DNA from: Erigeron canadensis
Taxonomy: Eukaryota > Streptophyta > Magnoliopsida > Asterales > Asteraceae
NCBI RefSeq assembly: GCF_010389155.1
Contig: NC_057768.1
Span: 5,640,501-5,704,500 of the forward strand
Reading direction: 5' to 3'
Length of the DNA stretch: 64,000 nucleotides
Shown: positions 12,477 through 24,300 of the stretch, one piece after another
How positions within the stretch are numbered: position 1 is the stretch's first letter
Layout: each line of letters opens with the position of its first letter
Notes under the pieces: generated by a model
The model's database searches: none
What the model was told of the DNA's origin: nothing
The model's input: only the letters and a program-made list of their open reading frames with translations
Program-made: the position numbers and the translations under genes

Positions 12477-14110
12477 TTGAAAAGTTTGGGATTTTACAGT
12501 CAAAAGATAGAAGAGACCTTGGCTGCTAGAGAACAACAATTTCTGGAAAGGGTGATATCTGAGATCACTAAGACTGCAGCGCCCCAGGTTGATCTTACTC
12601 CCATTACATCTGAGATCAATCAGTTGAGGTGCAGTCTAGATACTCTGGCCAGCAAGGTATCTGAACACTCCACTGCTATACATAATCTGACAACTGAAGT
12701 TGGCAAAGCAAAGGCTAAGGAAGTGGTGAAGGATGTTGGTACAACTGGACTCTCCCTAGATGAGTTGACAATACTTAAAGCAATTCAGGCTGGCCAAACT
12801 GAAACAAATGGCAATGTGTTGGTCCAGTCACAAGAAGTTAATCATCTTTGGAGGACAGTTAGCATGATTTGTGGAGTTTTCAAGGAGTGCAAGAACATGG
12901 GGTCATGGCAGCCTCTAGATCGTTTACCCTCTAGTCCTTCAGATTTTGATGCCATTAGAAAAGGACTAGAAGCTGCCAAAGGGGAAAGATCTGTAAATAT
13001 CCCCAGCACTCACATTGCAACTCCAAGTTCAAGTATTGGGAAAGAGTTAGTTGTCGCTGCTAGTGCTGATGCTGGTATGCACGTAAATGAAGAATTTGAG
13101 GATGTTGGTGATAGGGGGAAGAAGAATAAGGGCAAGGCACTTGCAACTGATGAATATGCCCAGCCGGCCACTGATGTACCCTTATTAGAAACTGGAAATC
13201 CTGATCAGCTTCCTCCAGTGACTGAATCTGACAGCAAGAGATTGGCTAGAATTGGCAATGCAATAAATGAAAGAAAGAAACAAAAGAAAGCCACTTTGCT
13301 GGTCTCAAAGGTTCAACTGCAAGGATTAGGCATATTAGATGTTAATGATGCTAATCTGTTGGTCATCTCACTGGAGCAATATAGGAAAGTCAAGAATGAC
13401 CCAAGGATAGTGGGACTCGTGAATGATATGATTGAAGTCCATATGGACAAAGACTATCCTGATGATGAAGCTGAGCTTGATGCCAGAAACTTAAACATAT
13501 CAGTGGAGAAGACCAAGGAAGTTAGAGTTGAAGGGATTCTAAAAAGAACTGAGCAGATAATGAAAAAGGTCAAACAAGTGTTGAACCCACCCAAGTCTAA
13601 GAGTAAGTCAAAGCCTAAACCCTTGTCAAGGGATGCAAACTTAAGGACTTGGGTGGAACCCAATGAGTCATCCACTGAAGATGTCCGAGCTGTTGTACAA
13701 AAACTGAGCACTGCCCAGATCAAACTAGTCAATGAGTCTGACGCACGTGTATACTTAAATGAAGTTCTTCGGTGAAGATATCATCCAGGAAAAATCAATG
13801 AAATCAAAGTTACAATCAAACCTGCAGGAAGGCAATTTGTGGTAACCATTCAATACATCAATGGACCACAGCTCACAACTGAGAACCCTAATGTTCATCA
13901 GTATGGACATTCTGAGCATGTTGAAATGCTGAATCTGCTAGAGGCCAGGCAACACAAAAACAAGATTTAAAAGGGTTGGGTTTATGTACTTCAAAGTCTG
14001 GTCAAGTTCAAGGAAGATGTTGAGAAAAGACTAAACTTTGATCCTAAAGATAGACAACCCATCTCTTCAGTTGCAAAGAGAAGAAGATCTGGCGAAGGGC
14101 CATCAGTTTA
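12477..14110 (+). pseudogene. Third ORF of Sirevirus-like 2
   Basis: An open frame of about 430 codons runs from 12477 to 13775 with no ATG at its truncated left edge. A one-frame shift then continues similar sequence (RQFVVTIQYINGP...) to a stop at about 14110, broken by a TAA near 13969. The N-terminal 110 residues are heptad-like (coiled coil probable) and the middle is acidic. A lysine/serine/proline-rich part (about 13590-13640) precedes SRDANLRTW. The motif YRKVKNDPR at about 13380 matches YKKMKDDPR in element 1. Function is unknown; it belongs to the post-pol ORF class of Sireviruses. Confidence 0.65.
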
Positions 14111-14176
14111 AGATCTTCTTCAGTTATCTATTTTGTAATTTTATTTATTCTCTTGTAACTTTTTTATTTTTATCAT

Positions 14177-15067
14177 CACCCCGACTACGGCGGAAAACTC
14201 AGGATGCAAGATAAAGCACACGCGCACATGGATGTTACATATGAATAGCTAAATGAGTGCATAGATTAAGCATAAATAGTCGGTTTCATAGTTCAAATAA
14301 GCAAAAGAGAAGTCATCACACACAGGTTCAACAAAACATTCAAATAAAATTTAAGATAAGTTCCCACACAGGGGAAACAGTTAGGCATATTGCCAACTAG
14401 CACATAAGAAGGCATGCAAGACTCCCAATCCTAAGCCTGAAGTCTGCTACGAGTCCCATGCTACCAATCCTAGCCACGATTTGCTTGGTTACCTGAAAGG
14501 AATACTTAAAAGAGTCAACACAAAGGTTGGTGAGATCGTAAGTTTGAAATCATGATTGAATGCTTGTAATCCTCATTTGAATCACATATAGTTTACTTGA
14601 ATAACCACTTGAAAGCATTAATAGATTTAATGAATGAGATTTATGCCGTCAATAGAATTCGTGAATAACATAGTATGATGTGGCTATAGGCCTGCCTACG
14701 GCACATAAGTATGAGTATGTGTATAATCGTGCACTTACGGTACCTGGCTAGTATGTATCAATCGTGCACTCACAGTCATAAACATGACATGGCCAGTATG
14801 TATCAATTGTGCACTCACAGTCATAAACATGACATGGCTATTATGTATAGCATAAAGTAGTCTAATAGCCCTAGAATAAACAATGAAAGCAGTTACGGCA
14901 TATTTAAAAGCATAATTTTTATTCCTTTCACCCCAAAACATAAGTAAAAAGGGGCAACGAAAACTCACAGTGATCTGGTACAAGCACAGTTTATAAGCAC
15001 AGAGGACAAGCACAGAGTTAGATAGGTTATATCTATCGAAATCCAAGCACGTCTTGATGGAGGCCTA
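14177..15067 (-). repeat. Left (3') LTR of the gypsy element, truncated
   Basis: It aligns with 17059-17724 of the right LTR from CACCCCGACTACG to GGAGGCCTA, then stops where gag begins. It keeps about 230 bp (from about 14451) that the right LTR has lost. It also carries a roughly 60-bp internal duplication (GTATGTATCAAT...CATAAACATGACATGG, at about 14751-14835). Confidence 0.8.
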
Positions 15068-16141
15068 TATACCCCTTCTGTCCTGGCTCAACTACAGCAA
15101 ACACCTTGCTAGCCCTGATCCTCTTGTCGGCTCTAAAGTCTCTCTTCTTACTTGCTTTACCAAATTCTCTCTTCTTTTCTCCAGACTTAGTCATTCCATC
15201 CCTAACCAAATCATCAGTCCTTCGAATAGCTTCTTCAATGGAGTAAGGAGGAATGCCGATCATGGTGTTACGAATCTGAGGAATGAGGCCATAGATGTAT
15301 CTTTCAATCATTTTAGACTCAGAAGTCACCAAGTGAGGTACTAATCTAGCTAGCTCTTGAAACTTGCTGGTATACTCTGCATGTCCAGAACCCACCATTG
15401 TATGGTGCCAAAACTCTTGTTCAATCTTCTACATCTCATTCAGTGGGCAAAAGCGGTTCTTCATCATCTCTTTAAACTGATCCCAAGGTGTTTCCAAAGT
15501 AGCAATTCTCCCCCGGGCTCCTAACAAAGTGTTCCACCATGACAGTGCATCATCGATGAATGAACCTCCAGTGTATCTTACTCTCTGATGTGATGGACAT
15601 CCGCTTATATCCATGACTGCTTCCATTTTCTCCAACCACTTCATAAACACACCTGCCCCTCCTTTTCCATTGAAATCTGGTGGACCTCACTTCTTGAATT
15701 CGATGTAACTGCAACCTCTTCTTCCCCCTGCATACTCATCATTTCTGGAAACCTCCTGGGTCCAGGGCCCACATACACACCATCCCCAATAAACTCCACT
15801 TCAGGGTCGAAGTCCTCTTGTTCTTGATTCACTTGTTGTGGTTTAACTCCCACTGGTTCAGCTACAACTTTAGGTGCTCTTTGAATCTGGTTCAGGACAA
15901 CACCCATTGCACCAGCCACTTGTTCGACAATAGTTGGCATTGAAGCCGCCAACTGTTCAGCAATGATAGTGGCCAAATCGGGATTTTCAACATGACCCAT
16001 GCCGCCACCACGACCACCACGACCTCTTCCTTGTTGGCCTCCACGACCACCCCTTGGGTTGCCATGACCACCTCCAGGATTACCACAACCACCTCCATCA
16101 GCTTGAACCTCGACATTTGGGTTTGCTCTTGTTCGCACCAT
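15068..16141 (-). pseudogene. gypsy gag (Retrotrans_gag), frameshifted and C-truncated
   Basis: The ATG is at 16141-16139, with a glycine/arginine-rich N-terminal region (residues about 15-45). The capsid-like Retrotrans_gag domain follows (KWLEKMEAVMDISGCP, then ALSWWNTL, then WDQFKEMMKNRFCP, about 15640-15430), continuing as YTSKFQELARLVPHLV (about 15375) and the end of the domain near 15230. A frameshift lies near 15645 and a stop at about 15429. The frame runs into the left LTR before any zinc knuckle. The product would form capsids; this copy cannot. No protease, reverse transcriptase or integrase is left. Confidence 0.8.
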
Positions 16142-17041
16142 TTTCCTATATTAGGAAAAGACGTGATCGGTGTTAGAATGAGGTAATAGTTGTTCGTGAC
16201 GTCATTTACGCACTCTCAAACACACTCGTGTTAGTTTTCTAGAATCCTATACATTTATACTTTCATTATCGCATGCAACTCAAGTAATCAAATAATACGT
16301 CTAAAAGTAAGCATTATCATCAATGTCAATCATACAGTACAAAGTGACATCACAATAAAATATTCAATTCATGAAAAATAGCTTGCAAAATGAATAACAT
16401 AACCATTTCATATTAAACTTAGTTTTAAATCCAATTAACTTTGACAGCTAAAGTGCGGTCCGAATCTAACACCTACATCCGTTGCACTAGCGGTGTATGT
16501 ATACAAGGTGTACCAGCGGCTAACCCTCCACACCCCTAGTTCATCTAATGCAAGGTCGGATCACGGTACTGGTATGCTTTCTAGGTATTGGCAAAGGTAT
16601 GTATACAGGGTGTACCAGCGGCTAACCCTCCACCCAACCAACACCTATTAAACAGCCCAAGGTTGCTACCACACTCTAACCATTTTAGGTACGATCCATA
16701 TTGCTAACGTTTCCATAGGTACATATACCACACGCAAAAAGTTGATCAGGCTTTTCTGTGATGATATATCGCCATACTTCTTTGCTAACAACATATCATC
16801 TCGCTATCACATTATTATAACTTAAATTTAACCCATCTCATAGATCGAATACCAATAGCATGAATGTATGTGGCAAGGTAGCATGGTCCTAAGGTCTGCG
16901 CATGAATAAGTGCAATAACATGAATATCGCAGACATAGATAAGATTCACAAAGATTGAATGCACACATAATCCCTATCATGTATGCTACGTGCGGTTCCT
17001 AAGTTATAGTCTAGGTAAATCCACCTAATTCACTATAACCA

Positions 17042-17055
17042 CGGCTCTGATACCA
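17042..17055 (-). other. Primer-binding site of the gypsy element
   Basis: Read on the minus strand, TGGTATCAGAGCC follows the 5' LTR by three bases. It is complementary to the 3' end of initiator tRNA-Met, the usual primer of many plant LTR elements. It fixes the orientation. Confidence 0.85.
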
Positions 17056-17058
17056 ATC

Positions 17059-19519
17059 TGTAACACCCCGACTACGACCGAAAACTCAGGATGCAAGATA
17101 AAGCACACGCGCACATGGATGTTGCATAGGAATAGCTAAATGAGTGCATAGATTAAGCATAAATAGTCAGTTTCATAGTTCAAATAAGCAAAAGAGAAGT
17201 CATCACACACAGGTTCAACAAAACATTCAAATAAAATTTAAGATAAGTTCCCACATAGGGGAAACAGTTAGGCGTATTGCCAACTAGCACATAAGAAGGC
17301 ATGCAAGACTCCCAATCCTAAGCCTGAAGTCTGCTACGGCACATAAGTATGAGTATGTGTATAACGTAATATGATGTGGCTATAGGCCTGCCTACGGCAC
17401 ATAAGTATGAGTATGTGTATAATTGTGCACTTACGGTACCTGGCTAGTATGTATCAATCATGCACTCACAGTCATAAACATGATATGGCTAGTATGTATA
17501 GCATAAAGTAGTCTAATAGCCCTAGAATAAACAATGAAAGCAGTTACGGCATATTTAAAAGCATAATTTGTATTCCTTTCACCCCAAAACATAAGTAAAA
17601 AGGGGCTACAACAACTCACAGTGATCTGGTACAAGCACAGTTTATAAGCACAGAGGACAAGCACAGAGATAGATAGGTTATATCTATCGAAATCCAAGCA
17701 CGTCTTGATGGAGGCCTAAGCATATGTCATTGATCATAAATAAGTACGCATATTAGTTCATGTGATTAATTAATCATTGAAATGTCCTTGATGAACTGAT
17801 GATTTGGTCCTTGATGATCTTTGAACGTTTTGACTCAAAATGAGTTTGAATGAACTTAAGTACTCGAACTGGACTCGTTCTGAACGTCTTTGAACTCACA
17901 CACATGAAATTTTTAATGTTAATATGTCTTTATTAATGGACTTTAGCCTTAAAGACTTAGTTTAGTTGTTCATGGAACTTGCACTTTAATGATTTAGTTA
18001 TAGGAGCATGATCGTTTAGTTTCCTAGATGTGCAAGATCGTATTATAGCACCTAAAATGATACGAACATGGAAAATAGATGGACCAACATTGCCTTAGGG
18101 TTCCTTAGAGTCAAGATCGTTTTAGGTTATAAGAAGACAGGATCGTTTTAGCTTAAACGGAGACAAGGTCGTCTTAGCTCAAGCTGAGACAAGACCGTCC
18201 TAGCTCAAGCTGAGAAAAGATCGTCCCAAGGTTTCTAGGGTTCAAGATCATTTCAAGGTTTCTAGGGTTCAAGATCGTTTTAAGGTTTCTAGGGTTTAAG
18301 ATCGTTTCAAGGTTTCTAGGGTTCAAGATCGTTTCATGGTTACTTAGCTTCAAGATCGTCCTAGGTTGTATAAAGGTCAAGATCATCCTAGGCAAGCTCA
18401 GGACCAAGATCGTCCTAAGTTTTTGAGCAAGAACAAGTATTGTGTGGTCATTTCTAGTTCAAGAACGATAGATCGAGCAAAACCGATCCAAAGGATCAGT
18501 TACCCAGGGAGTGCATGGTTCCCAACCACAACAACTAAACAACATCACATCACAACACACGATCAAACGAGCAAGTACAAGTGAAACAGCCCCAAGACGA
18601 TCCCTTGCAAGGATCGTCCTAGCCTCAGGATCGTCCTAGCAGGACTGTTCTAGCCACAAAACGGTTTGACAAGTTCGCACACGAGGATGAAGGTCTAGAT
18701 TGATTTTTAGGATTCGTTTGGACATAGCAGAAGTACATATAAGCGCAATAACATCATCTATTAACACTTTTACTGGTTTTCAAGATCAAATATCACATGA
18801 ACAAGTTGTGACTTCAAGAACAAGTTGTACTTTCCTTTTCAAAAATGGGTTTTGTAGATTAAAGCATGTTATGACCCAAGTTTGTTCACACAAATGTTAT
18901 TAGACACATTTAGACACAAACCCATTAACATTTAACATGATTTTCGTTCAAAAACTGGACCAAATCATCAAGAACATAAACTTGAAAAAGTACACTTTTA
19001 ATTTGATGAAAAACTCATCAAATGTTGTTGTTAGCTGAGAATTGATTAAAGAAGTGTGTTTTGATTATCACAAGAATGCTAAAAGTACAAACGATTTCGA
19101 TTAAACAATCCAAAATCAAAAGATGCTCTTGTGTGTGTTTTATGGTGGCTGTGTGTGTTTTAGAGAGAATGAGAGGAGAGGTGGAGAAGATGAAGAGAAT
19201 GGGGTTTCTCTCTCTAGCTCTCTATTTATAGTTTTCCAATATTAAATAAACCTAATAAGTGTAAGGGCCATTTGCGAACATTTTGAACTAGAACTTTTAC
19301 GCACACGAACGTTTACGAACCGAACTTTAATATTTTATCAATCTTAATGATAAGCTCGTCATATAAACCAATATTTGAGATCAAGTTAACCTTCATATAG
19401 GCACATAGTTTGGTCTAGAGCACGTCAAGAACTTAAATAAATTGAACTGCCTAGCCGTTCTAATGGCAAAAGTGCGGTTCGAGGAACTTATTTAGTACAT
19501 TTCTAAGACGGTTGTTACA
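17059..19519 (-). repeat. Right (5') LTR of the gypsy element
   Basis: In plus orientation it starts TGTAACACCCCG and ends GACGGTTGTTACA, 2461 bp. Compared with the left copy it lacks about 230 bp near 17335. It contains a degenerate array of GATCGT(C/T)-containing units from about 18110 to 18420. Confidence 0.85.
18228..18340. repeat. 27-bp tandem repeat inside the gypsy LTR
   Basis: Four units beginning AAGGTTTCTAGGG start at 18228, 18255, 18282 and 18309, a period of 27 bp. They sit in a wider field of GATCGT words spaced about 25-30 bp apart (18110-18420). The resemblance to telomere repeats (TTTAGGG) is accidental because the unit is longer. Confidence 0.8.
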
Positions 19520-19661
19520 ATATACAAGTTCCCAGATTGTAACCACATGATAGATAACAGATTAAATCTAACAAACTAAAAATAAAAACCAAGGCATTTA
19601 ATGATCTATAAAAGTGCCTTGGAAACTTAGATTAGATTTAGTCATTCAAATAGGGGGAATT

Positions 19662-20367
19662 TGTTAGAACCAGTTTCAACCAAACTGGCCAGTCTCCAGT
19701 TGTAGCCGAAGAACTAGAAGATTTGTCCAGAAATATATTGAAGTCTAGTTGCAACAAACAGTTAATGCAATTGAAGACTTCCTCCAGTTGAGATCTGATC
19801 AGAACCGAAGACATTCCAATTGACGTCGAAGACAACAAATGGAAGATAGAGAATGACAATGGCAGCGAAGCCCAGTTGGCATTCTACACAGATTGAAACT
19901 GGAAAATATCAGTTTAAAGTCTTTACAATGCTTTACACTATTTACGAGGAAGACCTTTTTGCTTTATGCAGCTTTATACAGACAATATCATTTGTCTATG
20001 ATTAAAGTACAAAAGTGCATAAAGCAGGTTAGATAAAGTAATGTCTTGACTTACCTTATCAAGCATTTCAAAGGAACTCACCTAGTTTCCTTAAATGCTG
20101 TCAACCATATCTATACGATAAAGTTGGATTCCCAATGCCAACTTTGTCTATAAATAGAGGTCTTTGCACAACAAGAATATAACTTTGCATTTCAGACTTT
20201 TGCAATATTCTTGGTGTACTTGTGCAATATTCTCTCAATCGTAAAAGGGAACACTTCACAACTTTAAGTGTTTCGATTGTTAAAGAGAATTTCCGAGTAT
20301 AGATAGTTTGTATTTCATAGGTTGTTAGGATATTTACATTTATGTATTATCTTGGTTCCGCAACAAT
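19662..20367 (+). repeat. 3' LTR of Sirevirus-like 2, left portion
   Basis: TGTTAGAACC follows the polypurine tract AAATAGGGGGAATT. A TATA box (TATAAATA) is at 20149-20156. The LTR is cut at TTCCGCAACAAT by the CACTA element and resumes at 34976 with AACCTTGT. The uncut form (CCGCAACAACCTTGT) is seen in element 1 at about 11009-11023. Confidence 0.85.
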
Positions 20368-21075
20368 CACTACAACAAAACATGGCTTTTAGGACACCCA
20401 AAAACATCCTATAATGTTACTTTATAGGACCTTTCATTTAATAAGACCAACGGTAAAAGCGTTTCATGTAAGGGGGTCGTAAAAAGTCATGAAGGTCCTA
20501 ACATCTCAAATAAGATTATAAAACCAATATAATGGTCACATAATAAGTCTATGAACAACTCAATTAGGGTTCTAATAAATACATATTGAGACACTTTTAC
20601 AATGTTCTAAGATGTGGTTACTCATTTTTAATCTTTTGATACACATACAAGCGTCCTTAAAAGTTATTTTATAGGACCCTTACCATGTAACATTATATAT
20701 ACTTTAGTACCAAGAAAAGAGTCCTAATATCTCAATTAAGATGATGAAACCAATTTATGGTCGCATAATATGTCTACAAACAACCCAAATAGCGTCCTAT
20801 TAAAAACATATTAGGACACTTTTACAATGTTCTACCTAGTTTTAATCTTTTAGTACACATATAAGCGTCCTTAAAAACTAGATAATAGGACCCTTCGTAT
20901 GTAACATTATATATATACTTTAGTACCAAGAAAAGAGACCTAATATCTCAAATAAGATTATGAAACCAACTTTATGGTCGCATAATGTGTTTATGAACAA
21001 CAAAATTAGCGTCCTAATAAAAACATATTAGGACACTTTTACAATGTTCTAACATGTTTAATAGGACATCCAAAT
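20368..21075. repeat. Left subterminal repeat region of the CACTA element
   Basis: Short words such as TAGGACAC, ATAGGACC and GTCCTAAT recur in both orientations. Longer near-copies of 150-300 bp are present: the blocks around 20510-20660, 20720-20880 and 20930-21060 share AAACCAAT...TTATGGTC and ACACTTTTACAATGTTCTA. Such regions bind the TNPA-type protein in characterised CACTA elements (family knowledge). Confidence 0.85.
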
Positions 21076-21329
21076 AATGGTTTCTATCAAACAATAAACA
21101 CACCACCAACATATCTAAAATACGAATATATAGTTATTATGTATATAACCTCAAGTAATAATAGAAATAAAATTTTATTATATTTCAAATAAGCATGTTC
21201 ATTACAAACACATTAAACATAAAAAAGTTATAACATTATTCAACATAAAGTCTTGTAAAATCTAACAAAAGAAATTAAAAGCAATGGAAAAGATGAGAAG
21301 CTAGCATAGAATCTCATGTTATCATGAAT

Positions 21330-24300
21330 CCTCAATCTTCACGGACCACCTACAAATAAACCATTCTTGTATAAGCATTAAAGTACATGTTACTAAAATT
21401 ATCAATAAAACAACTTAACAAATACATACCGAGATGAAAGGACAGGGCCATGCGATAGTTGCACCAATACAATCTTCAATTGTAGAAAATAATCCATATG
21501 GTCTCACCAACATTTCATCTCTTTTTATCGCTACTTGAACATTTACCTCACACCATCCCTTTCCAATCTCTTTACCACCCACTAGCTCATTCGGGTCCAA
21601 GATCTTAACCCATCCTTTTGCAACAATCTCCGTTGGGTTTAGAATGCTTTCAAGGAAAACCTCATTTCCAACCTATATTTTAATTTTCAACAATCAAACT
21701 CTAGTTAAAATAGTTCAATCAGTTCACATAAAAAATGAGTAACAATAATAAACTGTTACACTAGCATGCTAACATTTTTTATTTAAAAAAATAATATGAA
21801 TATGAAATAAAGCATTAATTCTAACTATCTTACTACCAGACATGACATGAGTGAAATGTTATAGAACTCAATGTTGAAAATATCAAAAGAAAAGGCAGAA
21901 AACAAAACAATTAAATTCATTTTCCGTAAAATGAAAACCAGATTAAAGATTAGATACCATTGAGATTAAGAGCAATAAGGCAGAAAGTAGAACTTAAAAT
22001 ATCTTCAAGACCCTAATGGGGGGTGAAGGAAGATAGTCAATGGGATATAATCTTGCCATCATTTTTATGTATGCACTTGAGTAGCACTCCAAACCAGAGC
22101 TAGGCTTTCAGATAAAGGGTAATCATTTTGCGAAACATACTGTAATAAAGATTAATTGGTGCATCTATTTGAAAAAATACTGAATTTACAAACAGATTTC
22201 CTATAACTTGTAGTCGTCACTGGTAGTTAACAGGTCATGAATAGAATACATGGGATGCAACAATCTTGTCATGTCAAAAGAATATAAATGCAGAAAAACT
22301 ACCCTGTCCCCCTGAAGATTAAAACAAAAACTATCCGCCATTGTGTTCCACGTGTAGTCATGTCGTATACTAATGATAATAAAAAGATATGGTTTATCTT
22401 AACATACAATAAGAACATAACCTTGATCATTATACTTTCAAAACTATCTAAAATTCCAAGGCCTAAATCCATAATCTAAAAACATATATAACCTCTCTCT
22501 ATATATATATATACATACATGTATCTAATAATTTTGTAATCTGATTCAATAAAACCAACACTAAAACCCTAACCAACAAAAAAAAAATCTGAACTACCTC
22601 CATTCTGTCTCCATAATCTAAAAACATATATAACCTCCATTCTGAACTACCTCCATTCTGCCTCCATAATCCAAAAAGCATGTATTGCTAGCTACTGGCA
22701 GGGCTAATCCACCGCCAGCAAGTCACACGGCTTGGAGCCGTATTTGCATCAGCTATGTGTTCCTTGAACGCAACTGGAGCAGTCTATGCAGCGTTATTCG
22801 TTGTGGCAATTGAACCCGATGATAACATATTCTAGGTGCCGATTAGCCATGCCTGCTATGCTCAAGTTAGCAGACTCACATCAGGCAGATGAGATTGAAA
22901 ACATATGCAACCGTCAATCATGGAAAGAAATAATGTGTGACTTATGGCCTAAGGCAAAGTATATTGACTTATGCTCAAGTTGGAAAATGGAATTGAAAAA
23001 TGGACCTATTTTTAAATAAAATTTTCAGACATAACAAGGAGCTCTGCCTAATCACCTGTTTTTGCCTCATTTTCTTTATAATAGTAGATGTGGTTGAAAA
23101 TTTCTTTTGCAATATTAAATTTTTATCAAGAGATCATGCATAATCATCTACTACTCTATTTCCAGTATCCCGGATGAAACAAGCTAGTATAATTAACCAT
23201 GAATATAAGTATATATTTCATATTGATACATCTGTTTTAATCCTCTTATGTTTGCATTTCAACCTAGCCTACTTGTAAGATGCCAACATCGATGAAGTGT
23301 TCAACTTATTAAAAAGTCTGTTTTTTTGGTTGGTTCAGGGCCGAACCGATATCGTATTAGAGACGTGCTCCAAGTGACTGGATTGCATAACCGAACCCCA
23401 CAATTTTGGTTCATTCTAAGCATAGAAAGCGACAAAACTAATGAAGAAGATCTTCATAAGAGCATCATGGCAGTAAAAAAACTTTTAGAACCGTACAATG
23501 TTCTACTTGTGGAATACACTAGCTATGCTGCCAGGACACTACGTCATATACTGGGAGATCAAACAGAACACACCCTCAGTCCTAGAAAAGGTCACCTCCC
23601 CACTTGGACCCAAGGTGCTTCAAGAATGTTGTATTCTATAGAAGAAGATCTGGGTTACATATACAAGCGACTACGCACCAATGATATAGCTATTGGACCA
23701 CTTGAGATAAGCGTGGTGAAGTCTGGCACGTTTGAGTCCCTAATAGACTTGTTTATCAAACAAGGAGTGTCCATTAACCAGTATAAAACTCCGCGATGCA
23801 TTAAATCGGATGTTGCACTGAAATTGCTCAACTCTAACGTGAAGGCCTGCTTCATTAGTCCCAAAAATCCCACTTGGGTTCCTCTATAAATCTAACTAGC
23901 TTTGTAATAAACAAATTCTCCCTTTAGCTTGGGGAATTTGACTAGTATGATGCTATGACACTTAAAACAATTTTTTCTAAGCTAATAGTTTACTACCCTT
24001 TAAGGGATTTCACTAGCTAATGATCTTTATCGTTGAAGAAGTATATCATGTAATCTGTACTCGATACTCTTGACTACTTATTAACTTTAATAATATATGT
24101 TTTCACCTTGTTATGTACATATAGCCCTTGTTAAGATACTGCCAAACCTACATGTTTTCTCCCTGTAATGTACACATAATACTCCACACTAATGCATAAA
24201 ATGCAAGGTCAAGTCAAGGTCAAAGTCAAACCTATAAGTAAAAGTCAAAGATAGTAACTAACTCCAAATATATCCTAAACTGCCATAACAAATGTATGTC

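Larger units (their letters stand above)
14177..19519 (-). mobile_element. Ty3/gypsy retrotransposon, internally deleted
   Basis: The element lies on the minus strand: a 5' LTR at the right (17059-19519), a primer-binding site, gag, then a truncated 3' LTR at the left (14177-15067). Pol, the polypurine tract and the U3 part of the left LTR are gone; gag sequence abuts the LTR at 15067/15068. The 5'-TG...CA-3' ends are clear on the right (TGTAACACC ... TTGTTACA). On the left the first bases (TGTAA) are lost, so no target duplication can be read. It sits in the 3' untranslated region of Sirevirus-like 2. Confidence 0.85.

Noticed and set aside
16000..16186. Threonine-rich plus-strand frame
   Set aside because: It is the antisense of the glycine/arginine-rich gag N-terminus.
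18228..18340. Telomere-like TTTCTAGGG repeats
   Set aside because: The true unit is 27 bp and lies inside an LTR; plant telomere repeats are 7 bp (TTTAGGG).
23326..23889. Treating the GH3 reading frame as a normal host gene
   Set aside because: It lacks the adenylation domain, is preceded by a block with a stop and frameshift, and lies well inside the CACTA terminal repeats.
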